Part shown: piece by piece, positions 38,406 through 46,585 of the stretch
How the letters are laid out: the number at the start of each line of letters is the position of its first letter
Numbering within the stretch: the first letter of the stretch is position 1
DNA from: Chryseobacterium cheonjiense
Lineage (GTDB): Bacteria > Bacteroidota > Bacteroidia > Flavobacteriales > Weeksellaceae
Length of the DNA: 64,000 bases
NCBI RefSeq assembly: GCF_012927265.1
Contig: NZ_JABBGF010000001.1
Location: forward strand, 1,238,502-1,302,501
Direction: 5' to 3'
The notes under the pieces: model-generated
Database searches by the model: none
Seen by the model: the letters and a program-made list of their open reading frames with translations, nothing else
What the model was told of the DNA's origin: nothing
Program-made: the position numbers and the translations under genes

Positions 38406-39353
38406 CCTGTTTTTAAAATGATAATTTGAACTTTCAAGTGCAATCGAAAGTTTTCAATTATATGTATCCTTATATTTTTATCATTAAGGTTGAAAGTGTT
38501 TAGATTATTGGGGTTTAAGCAGTATTGCTTGAGAATTAGTGGATTTTTTCTTAATGATCTTAATATCTGAACACTCCTTAATGGTGTAGGGAAATATTCA
38601 AATTGAATATCCGGTACAGATGAATCAAAATTATCAATATGCTTTGCTAAGTGAAACGGACTTGCAAACTTAAAGCATTTAGTATTAAAAAACTTAGCGG
38701 GCTTTGCGTTAAAAAAGATATAAATTAAATAACACTATTGAATTTACAAAATAAACTAAGCTCTTTGTGCTCTTTGCTAAGTAGAACGCCTTTGCGAACT
38801 TAAAAACGTATAGTATTAAAAAAAGAACTTTGCGGGCTTTGCGTTTAAATAAAAGTATTTAATTAAAAAGATTGCTTCGTCGCTCCGCTCTCGCAATGAC
38901 AAAATGACCTTTGTTTAAAAAGGTTTTATAAATAAAGATAACATTATGAGTTTACAGAGTATATATCCTAAATTCTTTGTGCTCTTTGCTAAGTAGAACG
39001 CCTTTGCGAACTTAAAAACGTATAGTATTAAAAAAAGAACTTTGCGGGCTTTGCGTTTAAATAAAAGAAAGTGTTTAATTAAAAAGATTGCTTCGTCGCT
39101 CCGCTCCTCACAATGACAAAATGACCTTTGTTTAAAAAGGTTTTATAAATAAAGATAACATTATGAGTTTACAGAGTATATATCCTAAATTCTTTGTGCT
39201 CTTTGCTAAGTAGAACGCCTTTGCGAACTTAAAAACGTATAGTATTAAAAAAAGAACTTTGCGGGCTTTGCGTTTAAATAAAAGAAAGTGTTTAATTAAA
39301 AAGATTGCTTCGTCGCTCCGCTCTCGCAATGAAAAAAATAATCATCCTTGAAA
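38406..39353. repeat. Tandem intergenic repeat array between rhaI and rhaB
   Basis: About 950 noncoding bases. A degenerate short copy (38642-38720) is followed by units starting at 38763, 38975 and 39192, giving periods of 212 and 217 bp; the third unit is cut short near 39338. Each unit contains CTTTGCTAAGTAGAACGCC, TTTGCGAACTTAAAAACG, GAACTTTGCGGGCTTTGCG and GATTGCTTCGTCGCTCCGCT followed by CGCAATGAC. The last part is a widespread GTCATTGCGAGCG...GAAGCAATC repeat. Copies differ mainly by a 4-base insertion and small changes in the CGCTC block. Open frames here are repeat-derived and not real genes. Confidence 0.9.
38429..38456 (+). terminator. Weak hairpin after rhaI
   Basis: The stem AACTTTC/GAAAGTT (38429-38435, 38446-38452) with a 10-base loop precedes TTTTC. 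The stem is AT-rich, so it may only attenuate transcription into the repeat array and rhaB. Confidence 0.4.
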
Positions 39354-40742
39354 ATGTCTAAAAAAAAGAAGGTAACCATCGTATTTGATATTGGAAAGAC
39401 CAATAAAAAATTCTTTCTGTTTGATAAAAATTATAAAGAAATCGTTCGGGAATATACGGAACTTCCCCTTACGACTGATGAAGACGGTTATCCGACGGAA
39501 GATCTGGCGGCCTTACAAAACTGGATTAAAGATAATTTCAATGCCATTTTGGATGATGAAAATTTTGAAGTAAAAGCCATTAATTTCTCTACGTATGGGG
39601 CAAGCTTTGTACATTTAGATCAGAAAGGAAATGTTCTCACCCCTTTGTACAACTATACCAAGCCGATGGATGAGGAAATATTGGATCTATTCTATAAAAA
39701 ACACGGAAGCAAATTAAAAATAGCCCGTGAAACAGCCTCGCCACAAGCAGGAATGCTGAATTCCGGGTTGCAGTTATTTTGGTTAAAATACAAACATCCC
39801 GAAGTTTTCAAAAAAATCCGGTACAGCCTTCATTTACCCCAATATTTATCCTACCTATTTACCGGAATCTGTGTCTCCGAATTTACATCAATTGGTTGTC
39901 ACACCAATCTTTGGGATTATGATAAAGCAGATTACCACGACTGGGTGTACGAAGAAGAAATCGATGCCTTATTACCTCCAATTGTTCCTACTTCAGCAAG
40001 CATTAATACCTCATACAGAAATAAAAAAATTAAAATCGGGGTTGGGATCCACGACAGTTCTTCGGCACTTTTACCTTATATCTTAAGCAAAAAAGAGCCG
40101 TTTTTACTGCTATCAACGGGAACCTGGAGCATTTCTCTCAATCCTTTCAATGATGAAAGCTTAACCGATGTAGACATCGAAAACAATTGCTTAAATTACA
40201 TGAGAATTGATGGAAAACGTGTGAAAGCATCGCGTTTTTTCATGGGAAATGAATATAAAATTCAGGTCGAAAAATTATGTGCGCATTATGGAAAAGAGTA
40301 CGGTTTCCACAGGGAAGTACAGTTTGACCAGGATTTGTACCTTCGCTTAATGAAGCATAAAGCAGTTTATTTCCGTTTTGAAGGTATTATTTTAAAAAGA
40401 AAAATGATCAGCGGGACCGATTTAAATTCTTTCGCAACTTTTGAAGAAGCTTATCATCAGCTGATGATCGAATTGATGGATCTACAGATTCATACGATTA
40501 CAAATGCCATCGGAAATTCTGAAATTCAGCATATTTATATCGATGGCGGATTTACCGATAATGATGTATTTATGAAACTGATGTCACATCATTTTCAGCA
40601 TTATAATGTAATGTCCAGCCATTCGCCGCTGGGTTCTGCATTGGGAGCTTCCATGGTGATTTCCAATAAAAAGATAGACGAAACCTTCTTACAGCAGCAT
40701 TATCAGATGAAAGTGCTTCAACCCTTAATTCTTAATTTATAA
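39354..40742 (+). CDS. rhaB: L-rhamnulose kinase (FGGY family)
   Basis: A 462-residue FGGY-family carbohydrate kinase with the ATPase-fold phosphate-1 motif near the N-terminus (VFDIGKTNKKFFLFD). INFSTYGASFVHLDQKG, STGTWSISLNPF and IYIDGGFTDNDVFM (adenosine motif) follow. With rhaI and rhaEW around it, the substrate is L-rhamnulose, phosphorylated at C1. The ATG at 39354 is used; a TTG at 39348 adds two residues. The start lies 15 bp after the end of the tandem repeat array, so the mRNA leader, or any promoter, lies inside repeat DNA. It is 3 bp upstream of the lactate dehydrogenase gene. Confidence 0.88.
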   Translation: MSKKKKVTIVFDIGKTNKKFFLFDKNYKEIVREYTELPLTTDEDGYPTEDLAALQNWIKDNFNAILDDENFEVKAINFSTYGASFVHLDQKGNVLTPLYNYTKPMDEEILDLFYKKHGSKLKIARETASPQAGMLNSGLQLFWLKYKHPEVFKKIRYSLHLPQYLSYLFTGICVSEFTSIGCHTNLWDYDKADYHDWVYEEEIDALLPPIVPTSASINTSYRNKKIKIGVGIHDSSSALLPYILSKKEPFLLLSTGTWSISLNPFNDESLTDVDIENNCLNYMRIDGKRVKASRFFMGNEYKIQVEKLCAHYGKEYGFHREVQFDQDLYLRLMKHKAVYFRFEGIILKRKMISGTDLNSFATFEEAYHQLMIELMDLQIHTITNAIGNSEIQHIYIDGGFTDNDVFMKLMSHHFQHYNVMSSHSPLGSALGASMVISNKKIDETFLQQHYQMKVLQPLILNL

Positions 40743-40745
40743 ATC

Positions 40746-41897
40746 ATGGCATTTCCCTTCGATACCCGTTACGCTTCCCTCGAATTACTGATTGAAAGAG
40801 CTAAAAAAAGAATGCCCCGTTTCGCTTTTGAATACCTGGACGGCGGCTGCAATGAAAATATAAACCGCGACAGAAATACCAGCGAATTAAGAGAAGTGCT
40901 GCTTCGCCCTCGGTATCTGAATAACAATTTTGCAGAAGCCAATATGGAAACCGAATTATTCGGGGTAACATATTCCGCGCCTTTCGGGATTTCTCCGGTA
41001 GGTTTGCAGGGATTAATGTGGCCGAATGCTCCTGAAATTCTTGCAAAAGCAGCTTTTAAACACAATATTCCGTTTATTTTAAGCACCGTTACTACCAGCA
41101 GTATTGAAAGAATCGCGGAATTAACGGAAGGAAAAGCATGGTATCAGCTGTACCATCCGAGAGAAGAATGGTTGCGCGACGATATTCTCAACCGTTGTGA
41201 AGCTTCCGGATATGATGTTCTGGTAGTTTTGGCAGACGTTCCTACATTCGGATACAGAGCAAAAGAAATAAGAAACGGGCTGGCAATGCCGCCGCAGCTG
41301 AATTTCAGAAATGTTTCCCAGGCGTTGGCAAAACCTCAATGGTGTCTGGAAATGCTGAAACATGGTGTTCCGGGCTTTAAAACCATGGAAAAATATATGG
41401 ATAAAAACATGAATGTAAAACAGTTGGGACAGTTCATGAACTCCACTTTTTCAGGAAGATTAAATTCTGACAGAATCAAGGCGATCCGCGATCAGTGGAA
41501 AGGAAAACTGGTCATCAAGGGAGTCGCTTCCGATGAAGATGCTGAAGAAGCGGTACGTTTAGGTTTTGACGGAATGATTATTTCCAACCACGGAGGAAGA
41601 CAGCTGGATGCCGGAGAATCTACCATTGCTGTGGTAAAAGAGATCAGTGAAAAATATAAAGATCAGATTAAAATCATGATGGATAGCGGCGTGAGAACAG
41701 GTCCGGATGTAGCCCGTGCATTGAGCTGCGGTGCCGAATTTACCTTTATGGGAAGAACGTTTATGTATGCTGTAGGTGCTTTGGGCGATCAGGGTGGTGA
41801 TCACATTATTGAAATGCTCAAAATGCAGTTCAGACAGGTAATGGAACAGCTTTGCTGCGAAAAACCGGAACAGCTACATGATTTTAGGGTGAGGTAA
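40746..41897 (+). CDS. lldD: FMN-dependent L-lactate dehydrogenase / alpha-hydroxy-acid oxidase
   Basis: A 383-residue TIM-barrel flavoprotein of the FMN-dependent alpha-hydroxy-acid dehydrogenase family. The signature SNHGGRQLD holds the catalytic His282 and substrate-binding Arg285. PFGISPVGLQGLMWPNAE-like N-terminal segment, WYQLYHPRE and DSGVRTGPDVARAL (FMN phosphate) are also present. It starts 3 bp after rhaB. In this context it should oxidise the L-lactate produced by RhaW to pyruvate, completing rhamnose catabolism. The exact acceptor (quinone or oxygen) cannot be read from sequence. Confidence 0.88.
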   Translation: MAFPFDTRYASLELLIERAKKRMPRFAFEYLDGGCNENINRDRNTSELREVLLRPRYLNNNFAEANMETELFGVTYSAPFGISPVGLQGLMWPNAPEILAKAAFKHNIPFILSTVTTSSIERIAELTEGKAWYQLYHPREEWLRDDILNRCEASGYDVLVVLADVPTFGYRAKEIRNGLAMPPQLNFRNVSQALAKPQWCLEMLKHGVPGFKTMEKYMDKNMNVKQLGQFMNSTFSGRLNSDRIKAIRDQWKGKLVIKGVASDEDAEEAVRLGFDGMIISNHGGRQLDAGESTIAVVKEISEKYKDQIKIMMDSGVRTGPDVARALSCGAEFTFMGRTFMYAVGALGDQGGDHIIEMLKMQFRQVMEQLCCEKPEQLHDFRVR

Positions 41898-41919
41898 TTT
41901 GATTGGAAGATAGAAGATA

Positions 41920-41947
41920 AAAGTTTTTTTAAACTTTAATTTTTTTA
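41920..41947 (+). terminator. Terminator after the rha operon
   Basis: The stem AAAGTTT/AAACTTT (41920-41926, 41931-41937) is followed by a T7 tract. It is AT-rich but well placed 23 bp after the lldD stop. Confidence 0.6.
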
Positions 41948-41968
41948 TAAATAATACACAATAATTAT

Positions 41969-42033
41969 CAATAGAAACGGGCTTTAGCCCGTTTTTTTAT
42001 TAGTGTATCTCAATCGGCTTTAGCCAAAACTTG
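41969..42033. repeat. Intergenic repeat family B, copy 2
   Basis: AATAGAAACGGGCTTTAGCCCGTTT is followed by CAATCGGCTTTAGCCAAAACTTG, with the same block order and spacing as 24789-24852. The rest of the gap 41898-42263 is AT-rich and shows no gene. Confidence 0.8.
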
Positions 42034-42209
42034 AAACAAGTTTTAACGAAGATTTAATTATTCGTTGATTTTTAATAAGTAAGACAAATAAATTTGTTTT
42101 GTAAAGCTCGAAGGACCGCTTCATAAAAATCAATTATTGATTTCATTCTTTGCTCCTTTACATATTCAGAATAAAAAATAAATCTCTGCGTCAATAAATA
42201 ACAAAAATT

Positions 42210-42248
42210 TTTAAAACAAAAAATTCGCAAAGAACTCCCTGCGAATTT
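42210..42248 (-). terminator. Terminator of the NTF2-like gene
   Basis: A perfect 9-bp stem AAATTCGCA/TGCGAATTT (42221-42229, 42240-42248) has a 10-base loop. Read on the minus strand it is followed by a T-rich tract. Confidence 0.8.
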
Positions 42249-42263
42249 TAAATTAATAAAGAA

Positions 42264-42707
42264 CTATTTCTTTTTCTCAGCCTTTACCGCCTGTCTTGCC
42301 AGCAATTTCCAGTCGTTTTTCACTTTAGCCCAAACCAAAAGAATATCAAGCGTTACGTCTCCCGGAGCTTTTCCTGCATCTGCTGTCGTTGCGTAAAAAT
42401 GATGTCGGATAATCGCTGTATTGCCCACAATCTGTACAGTTTGATTGGTAATATCAATAGTTAAAAAATCAGATTTTTTACTGGCCAGTTTTTCGACAAA
42501 CTCTTTGGAATCATCGATGTGACCACCGGAATGTCCGTAAGTCAATTCCGGTAAAATTAATGACTCGAGTGACGACTTTTCCCCGCTAATCATAGCCAAT
42601 CGAAGCTTTTCGGCGGCAGCCGCCACTGCATCTTTATCATTTGTTTTTTGTGCAGAGATGCTGACTGTCATGATGAAGCTCAAGGCAAGAATAATTTTTT
42701 TAATCAT
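42264..42707 (-). CDS. Secreted NTF2-like (DUF4440/SnoaL-type) protein
   Basis: A 147-residue protein with a signal peptide (1-19, ending VSISAQ) and an NTF2-like cone fold of the DUF4440 type. Supporting segments are AAAEKLRLAMISGEKSSLESLI, LTYGHSGGHIDDSKEFVEKL, VQIVGNTAIIRHHFYA and LLVWAKVKNDWKLLARQAV. Such proteins bind or isomerise small molecules, and many are uncharacterised; no catalytic assignment is possible. Its promoter carries a TGTAATCGATTGCGC site nearly identical to that of rhaT, which links it to the sugar regulon. Periplasmic. Confidence 0.78.
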   Translation of the reverse strand: MIKKIILALSFIMTVSISAQKTNDKDAVAAAAEKLRLAMISGEKSSLESLILPELTYGHSGGHIDDSKEFVEKLASKKSDFLTIDITNQTVQIVGNTAIIRHHFYATTADAGKAPGDVTLDILLVWAKVKNDWKLLARQAVKAEKKK

Positions 42708-42741
42708 AATAAATATTTTAAAATTAATTACTTAAAATTAG

Positions 42742-42756
42742 TGTAATCGATTGCGC
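42742..42756. promoter_or_regulatory. Candidate AATCGAT operator upstream of the NTF2-like gene
   Basis: TGTAATCGATTGCGC differs at one position from the reverse complement of the site before rhaT. It lies 35 bp upstream of the NTF2-like start (42707) and immediately downstream of the regulator gene. Confidence 0.5.
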
Positions 42757-42775
42757 AATTTAATTAAATAACAAT

Positions 42776-43822
42776 TTAAAGAGAATCTCTCTGGATAAAT
42801 TTAAACACATTATTCACCGATTCCTTTTTATTTTTTAAGATCATATACGCTGCAGATTCGCCCATTGCTTTGAAATCTGTTGTGATTACGGTGATTCCCA
42901 GCAATTCCTTTAATGGAGTTTCATTGTAGGAAATAATTCCGATGTCTTCGCCCAGTTTCAGGTTTTTCTGACGGATCTGTTTCACCAGATTCACCAGATC
43001 ACGTTCACGGATGGTAATGAAAATATCCCGGTCCTGAAGTTCCATGTCGGGGTAAATTTCATCAAGAATTTCATAATCAAGTTTAAAATCTCTGCAGAAA
43101 TTCTCAAATCCTCTCACAATCCGGAAAGGGTAGGGATGAATATCTTTGTCAGGATAAACGAGAATTATTTTTCCATAGTTCTTTATTTTATCTAATCCTT
43201 CTTTCAGCGCATTGTAAATATCATGCTCAAAATCCTGAAAAATAGAGCCATATTCTCCTGAAATATTCGGCTTTGTATTATCCAGCATCAGCAATTTATT
43301 CTTGGGTATCTTTTCGATTATTTCAATCACTTCACTTGTAGAGCTCGTGTGCTTTGATTGCCCGTCCCGGAAATGAGGCATGATCACATAATAATCAAAT
43401 CCCCCCAGATTCTTTTTTAAAGCATTAATGAAAAGTGTTTCGTCACAGTGGTAAATGTACATCTCTACATTGCCTTTGGAACCGATTGCATTCACAAAAT
43501 AATCATAGATCATCATTTTATAAGTACTTGGCTTATTGATCAGAAAGAAAATGTTGATCGAGTCATTCTTATTGATACGTGAAATATAATAGCCTTTGCC
43601 TTTAACCGATTCTATAATCTGCCTTTTTCTAAGCTCTTTATAGGCTTTTTCAACGGTATCCCTTGAGAGAAAACACGATTCGCTCAGTTCGTTGATAGAC
43701 GGGATTTTTTCACCGATTTTAATTTCTCCTGCATCAATTCCGTTAAGAATAGAATCTACGATCTGTTTGTATTTGGGAACTCTGGAGTTTTCGTTGATGT
43801 GTATTTCAAAAGTTTCAGCCAT
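42776..43822 (-). CDS. GntR-family regulator with periplasmic-binding-protein-like sensor domain
   Basis: A 348-residue regulator. An N-terminal winged helix of GntR type (about residues 10-80: VPKYKQIVDSILNGIDAGEIKIGEKIPS, FLSRDTVEKAYKELRKRQII, GKGYYIS) is joined to a LacI-like sugar-binding domain (about 88-345). The latter has NIFFLINKPSTYK, IILVYPDKD, IGIISYNETPLKELL and IKVIT-like strands. This GntR/LacI hybrid architecture is typical of Bacteroidota sugar regulators, and rhamnose is the most likely effector here by context. It may bind the TTTAATGAAA repeats, present in its own upstream region (43928) and before susC, or the AATCGAT sites. Neither is shown. Confidence 0.85.
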   Translation of the reverse strand: MAETFEIHINENSRVPKYKQIVDSILNGIDAGEIKIGEKIPSINELSESCFLSRDTVEKAYKELRKRQIIESVKGKGYYISRINKNDSINIFFLINKPSTYKMMIYDYFVNAIGSKGNVEMYIYHCDETLFINALKKNLGGFDYYVIMPHFRDGQSKHTSSTSEVIEIIEKIPKNKLLMLDNTKPNISGEYGSIFQDFEHDIYNALKEGLDKIKNYGKIILVYPDKDIHPYPFRIVRGFENFCRDFKLDYEILDEIYPDMELQDRDIFITIRERDLVNLVKQIRQKNLKLGEDIGIISYNETPLKELLGITVITTDFKAMGESAAYMILKNKKESVNNVFKFIQRDSL

Positions 43823-44132
43823 AGTGTAGGATATGAGAAATGATTTATCTTAACAAAAATGTTTAAATAAAAATAATCTGTTAAAGAAGACAAGTTACAA
43901 AAATTTATAATAACTGATAATCGTCATGTTTAATGAAATATTTAACTGTAAATCATTAATTTTAAATAGTTTAGATTTTTTTATTTATATAAGTTTAAAT
44001 TATTCAAATTACCGATTTTGTAATGTAAAACGATGATAACTCCGATTTTATTGTAAACTTTAAACCATGAACCCGAACAAAAAAGCCTGCCCATTATTTG
44101 GACAGACTTCAACTATATGAATGTGAAACTTT
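43823..44132. promoter_or_regulatory. AT-rich upstream region of the regulator, with GTTTAATGAAA site
   Basis: The regulator's promoter lies here. GTTTAATGAAATAT at 43928-43941 matches the three repeats before susC. The right part carries the terminator of the next gene. No coding frame seen. Confidence 0.4.
44076..44109 (-). terminator. Terminator of the GH65-like glycosidase gene
   Basis: On the minus strand the stem AAGTCTGTCC / GGGCAGGCTT (44100-44109 with 44083-44092, with G-U pairs) has a 7-base loop and is followed by TTTTTTG. It ends the minus-strand enzyme cluster. Confidence 0.8.
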
Positions 44133-46268
44133 TTAAGGCATCTTTTTAAAACCTTCTGCTTTTATTTTCCATGTGCCATCTTTCGGAAACCCCGGAAACT
44201 GTCCTGTGGAATTGTCCCAGCCTTCCAGCATCATGGCAACAGTAGTTAAAATTCCTCCGTTTCCGGGAAGATAAATCCTCAACCGATCATCTTGGAAATT
44301 ATGCCCGTTTTTTAAATAAGTATTGGTCTGAATATCCATAAAAAGCGCATCCAGTGCTTTGTTCGGAAGTCCGAGCCTTGCAGCCGTCATTGCTGTCATC
44401 GGGAAATCCCAGCCCCATGTATGGCTCCAGTTCCATCTTTCCCATACGATATCCAGCGTATTTTTCATAATTTTTTTATCCAGTTTCGGAGATTCCGGAA
44501 CCATTCCGAGTGCACCTAAAACAGACGGATGATCCGTCATCCATTTCGGAAAAGTAAAAGAGTCCTTTGCCGATTCTGTTGATAAATAAACACCGTCCTG
44601 AACAGGAAGCGGAGCTAATTTCGTAATCACGTCGTCCCATTTTTTATCTCTCGGTTCACCCAGTCTTTCTTTCCACTCTTGAGCTACTTTTAACGCCCAG
44701 TCCCAATACGCCACTTCATAAGTCGGGTTGAAAGTATCTTTTGCAGGAAAAACTTCCTGCGCCGGAATCACCCCTTTTCCCAGATTGTAACGGTTTTTTT
44801 CCTTGTCATAGGTGGCAAAATCAGCCATAAATTCAGCCGTTGCAAAAACCAGGTCTTTGTATTTTTCGAGAACTTTTCGGTCTTTATTGTGGCGGTATAA
44901 AAGTTCGGTCATATAAATTAAATGCGGCTGTTCCCAAATCAGAAATGCAGCAACAGAAGACGGACTTTCATTCCCGTCATTATCCGACATCTTGATCCAG
45001 CGAACGCCTTTATAACCTTGTCTTTCGGCTAATTTTTTAGCTTTTTCAAATGACCTGAAATAGTAATCCATTTGTTTTTCCAGAATTTCCGGTCTTCCCC
45101 ATAAAGCATAGTGAACGCCGTGCCACCAATGCATTTCCGTGTGTGGCTTTCCGTACCAGCTGTTGAACGTAAGTCCCGTTTCCTGCGGCGGATTGCTTCC
45201 CCCACACTGAACTTTTGTTAAATATTCGGAAAGAACAATCCTGCGTTCCAGTTCATTGGCTCTTTTATCGGTACTTCCATCAAAATCTACGGCCGCACCG
45301 CTTTCCCAGAAGTTTTTCCAACCCGTACTGCTTTCTTTTTCAGCATCCGCAAATAACGTCTTAGTACTTTTCTGATTTTTAGGTGAAAATTCTACAGTCA
45401 ATTCGGCGCTTTTGTTGCCTGGAGAAGGTTCATACACGAAATAATGTTTTCCTGCTTCACTTAATTTTCCGTCTGTAAAATATAATTGTGTAAAATAATC
45501 GGCAGTCTGCAGTTTATGCTCAATCAGTCCCTGATTTGAATTTGATGACATCAGTTTTGTAGAATGCTGATTTTCATTTCCATAAAAAACCGCTTCATCC
45601 AGAAACTGTCCGCTCGGATAAGGATAACGTGCAAAAATTTTCAGCCTCTTTTGCTTAATGAGATCCGATTCAATTTTAACCCCGATTTTATCTGAATTTT
45701 GAAAAGCGGCTGTCCAAACTTTTACCGGAATTCCTTCTAAAGTAAACTCACTCGTAATGATTCCCGTCCATAAATCAATTTTCTGATTGATATTCTGCAA
45801 ATCTGAAATCTGTGCTTTTTTGCCGTCTTTTTTAATCAGCTCAAGGCCTATATTTCCGAGCTGCAAACGGTGCTGATTGACACGGAAATATTCCACCGCT
45901 TTTTTGTTGCGCTCCGGCTCTTTGATCTGAACGCTGTATAAGGCATTTCTTCCGTCATTATTGAAGTCATACGGTTTTAAGGTTTCTTCGAATTTATAGT
46001 TTTCTGTATTCGGAAAACTGTTCCAGCCCCATTCAGACTGCGTTCCCAAAGAAACTCCGTTTTTATAATATTCCGGGAACGACTGCATTCCGGTAATATC
46101 AACCGTATAGGCAAATTTTCCGTTTCCTACCGTTAAAGTTGATAGTGTATCGGCTGTGACGTTAACCACATTATGCCGCTGAACAACCTTCTTACGGTCG
46201 ATTTTCTGAGCATTCATTGAAGAAAATCCAATGCAAAAAAGACTCAGATATATTACAATTTTTTTCAT
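44133..46268 (-). CDS. Secreted six-hairpin glycosidase-like protein (GH65/GH95-like clan), specificity unknown
   Basis: A 711-residue secreted protein (signal peptide 1-20). It has an N-terminal beta-sandwich (about 25-300) followed by an (alpha/alpha)6-type domain (about 330-690). The segment TFNSWYGKPHTEMHWWHGVHYALWGRPEIL is like the catalytic entry of GH65/GH95-type enzymes, and WNWSHTWGWDFPMTAMTAARLG and NGGILTTVAMMLEGWDNS resemble their late motifs. Glu in KPHTEMHWW and Asp in WGWDFP are candidate catalytic residues. It is the last gene of the minus-strand pectin enzyme cluster, separated from the DUF4450 gene by 317 bp of repeats. Likely removes a side-chain or terminal sugar; which one is not readable. 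Confidence 0.65.
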   Translation of the reverse strand: MKKIVIYLSLFCIGFSSMNAQKIDRKKVVQRHNVVNVTADTLSTLTVGNGKFAYTVDITGMQSFPEYYKNGVSLGTQSEWGWNSFPNTENYKFEETLKPYDFNNDGRNALYSVQIKEPERNKKAVEYFRVNQHRLQLGNIGLELIKKDGKKAQISDLQNINQKIDLWTGIITSEFTLEGIPVKVWTAAFQNSDKIGVKIESDLIKQKRLKIFARYPYPSGQFLDEAVFYGNENQHSTKLMSSNSNQGLIEHKLQTADYFTQLYFTDGKLSEAGKHYFVYEPSPGNKSAELTVEFSPKNQKSTKTLFADAEKESSTGWKNFWESGAAVDFDGSTDKRANELERRIVLSEYLTKVQCGGSNPPQETGLTFNSWYGKPHTEMHWWHGVHYALWGRPEILEKQMDYYFRSFEKAKKLAERQGYKGVRWIKMSDNDGNESPSSVAAFLIWEQPHLIYMTELLYRHNKDRKVLEKYKDLVFATAEFMADFATYDKEKNRYNLGKGVIPAQEVFPAKDTFNPTYEVAYWDWALKVAQEWKERLGEPRDKKWDDVITKLAPLPVQDGVYLSTESAKDSFTFPKWMTDHPSVLGALGMVPESPKLDKKIMKNTLDIVWERWNWSHTWGWDFPMTAMTAARLGLPNKALDALFMDIQTNTYLKNGHNFQDDRLRIYLPGNGGILTTVAMMLEGWDNSTGQFPGFPKDGTWKIKAEGFKKMP

Positions 46269-46310
46269 TTTCTTTTATTTCAGTGAATAAATTTGTTCAA
46301 TATTTTATTT

Positions 46311-46393
46311 TGGCAGCTATTCCGCCTTCCACTCCCAATCTTTTGTTCGTCGTTCCTTCTCACAAAAGGATTTCCGTTCAAGTCGGGCTGCAA
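46311..46393. repeat. Intergenic repeat family A, copy 2
   Basis: TGGCAGC and GGGCTGC ends enclose CGCCTTCCACTCCCAATCTTTTGT, ACAAAAGGATTTCCGTTCAAGT, with the same block order as 24631-24714. It lies just upstream of the GH65-like gene. Confidence 0.7.
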
Positions 46394-46450
46394 TATCTCT
46401 CATATCAAATAGAACATTATTCATTTTGATTGTTATTTTCGGATATTTAT

Positions 46451-46580
46451 AAATAGGAATGAGCTTCAGCCCATTTTAACAATGGTTAATTCTGTGGCTT
46501 AACCAAAATCTAAAAGTTTTGGCTAAAGCCAATAAATTATTATTCTTTCAGAACGGGCTAAAGCCCGTCCCTATTGATTT
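46451..46580. repeat. Intergenic repeat family B, two opposed copies
   Basis: A degenerate forward copy (GAGCTTCAGCCCATTTT then GGCTTAACCAAAATCT) is followed by a reverse copy (AAGTTTTGGCTAAAGCC then ACGGGCTAAAGCCCGTCCCTATTG). Together they form a long imperfect palindrome filling the 317-bp gap 46269-46585. Confidence 0.75.
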
Positions 46581-46585
46581 TAGAT

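Noticed and set aside
39132..39329. A 65-residue minus-strand open frame between rhaI and rhaB
   Set aside because: It lies wholly in the repeat array and its sequence is repeat-derived.
38406..39353. CRISPR array
   Set aside because: The repeats are 212-217 bp long and contiguous, without short repeat/spacer alternation and without cas genes.
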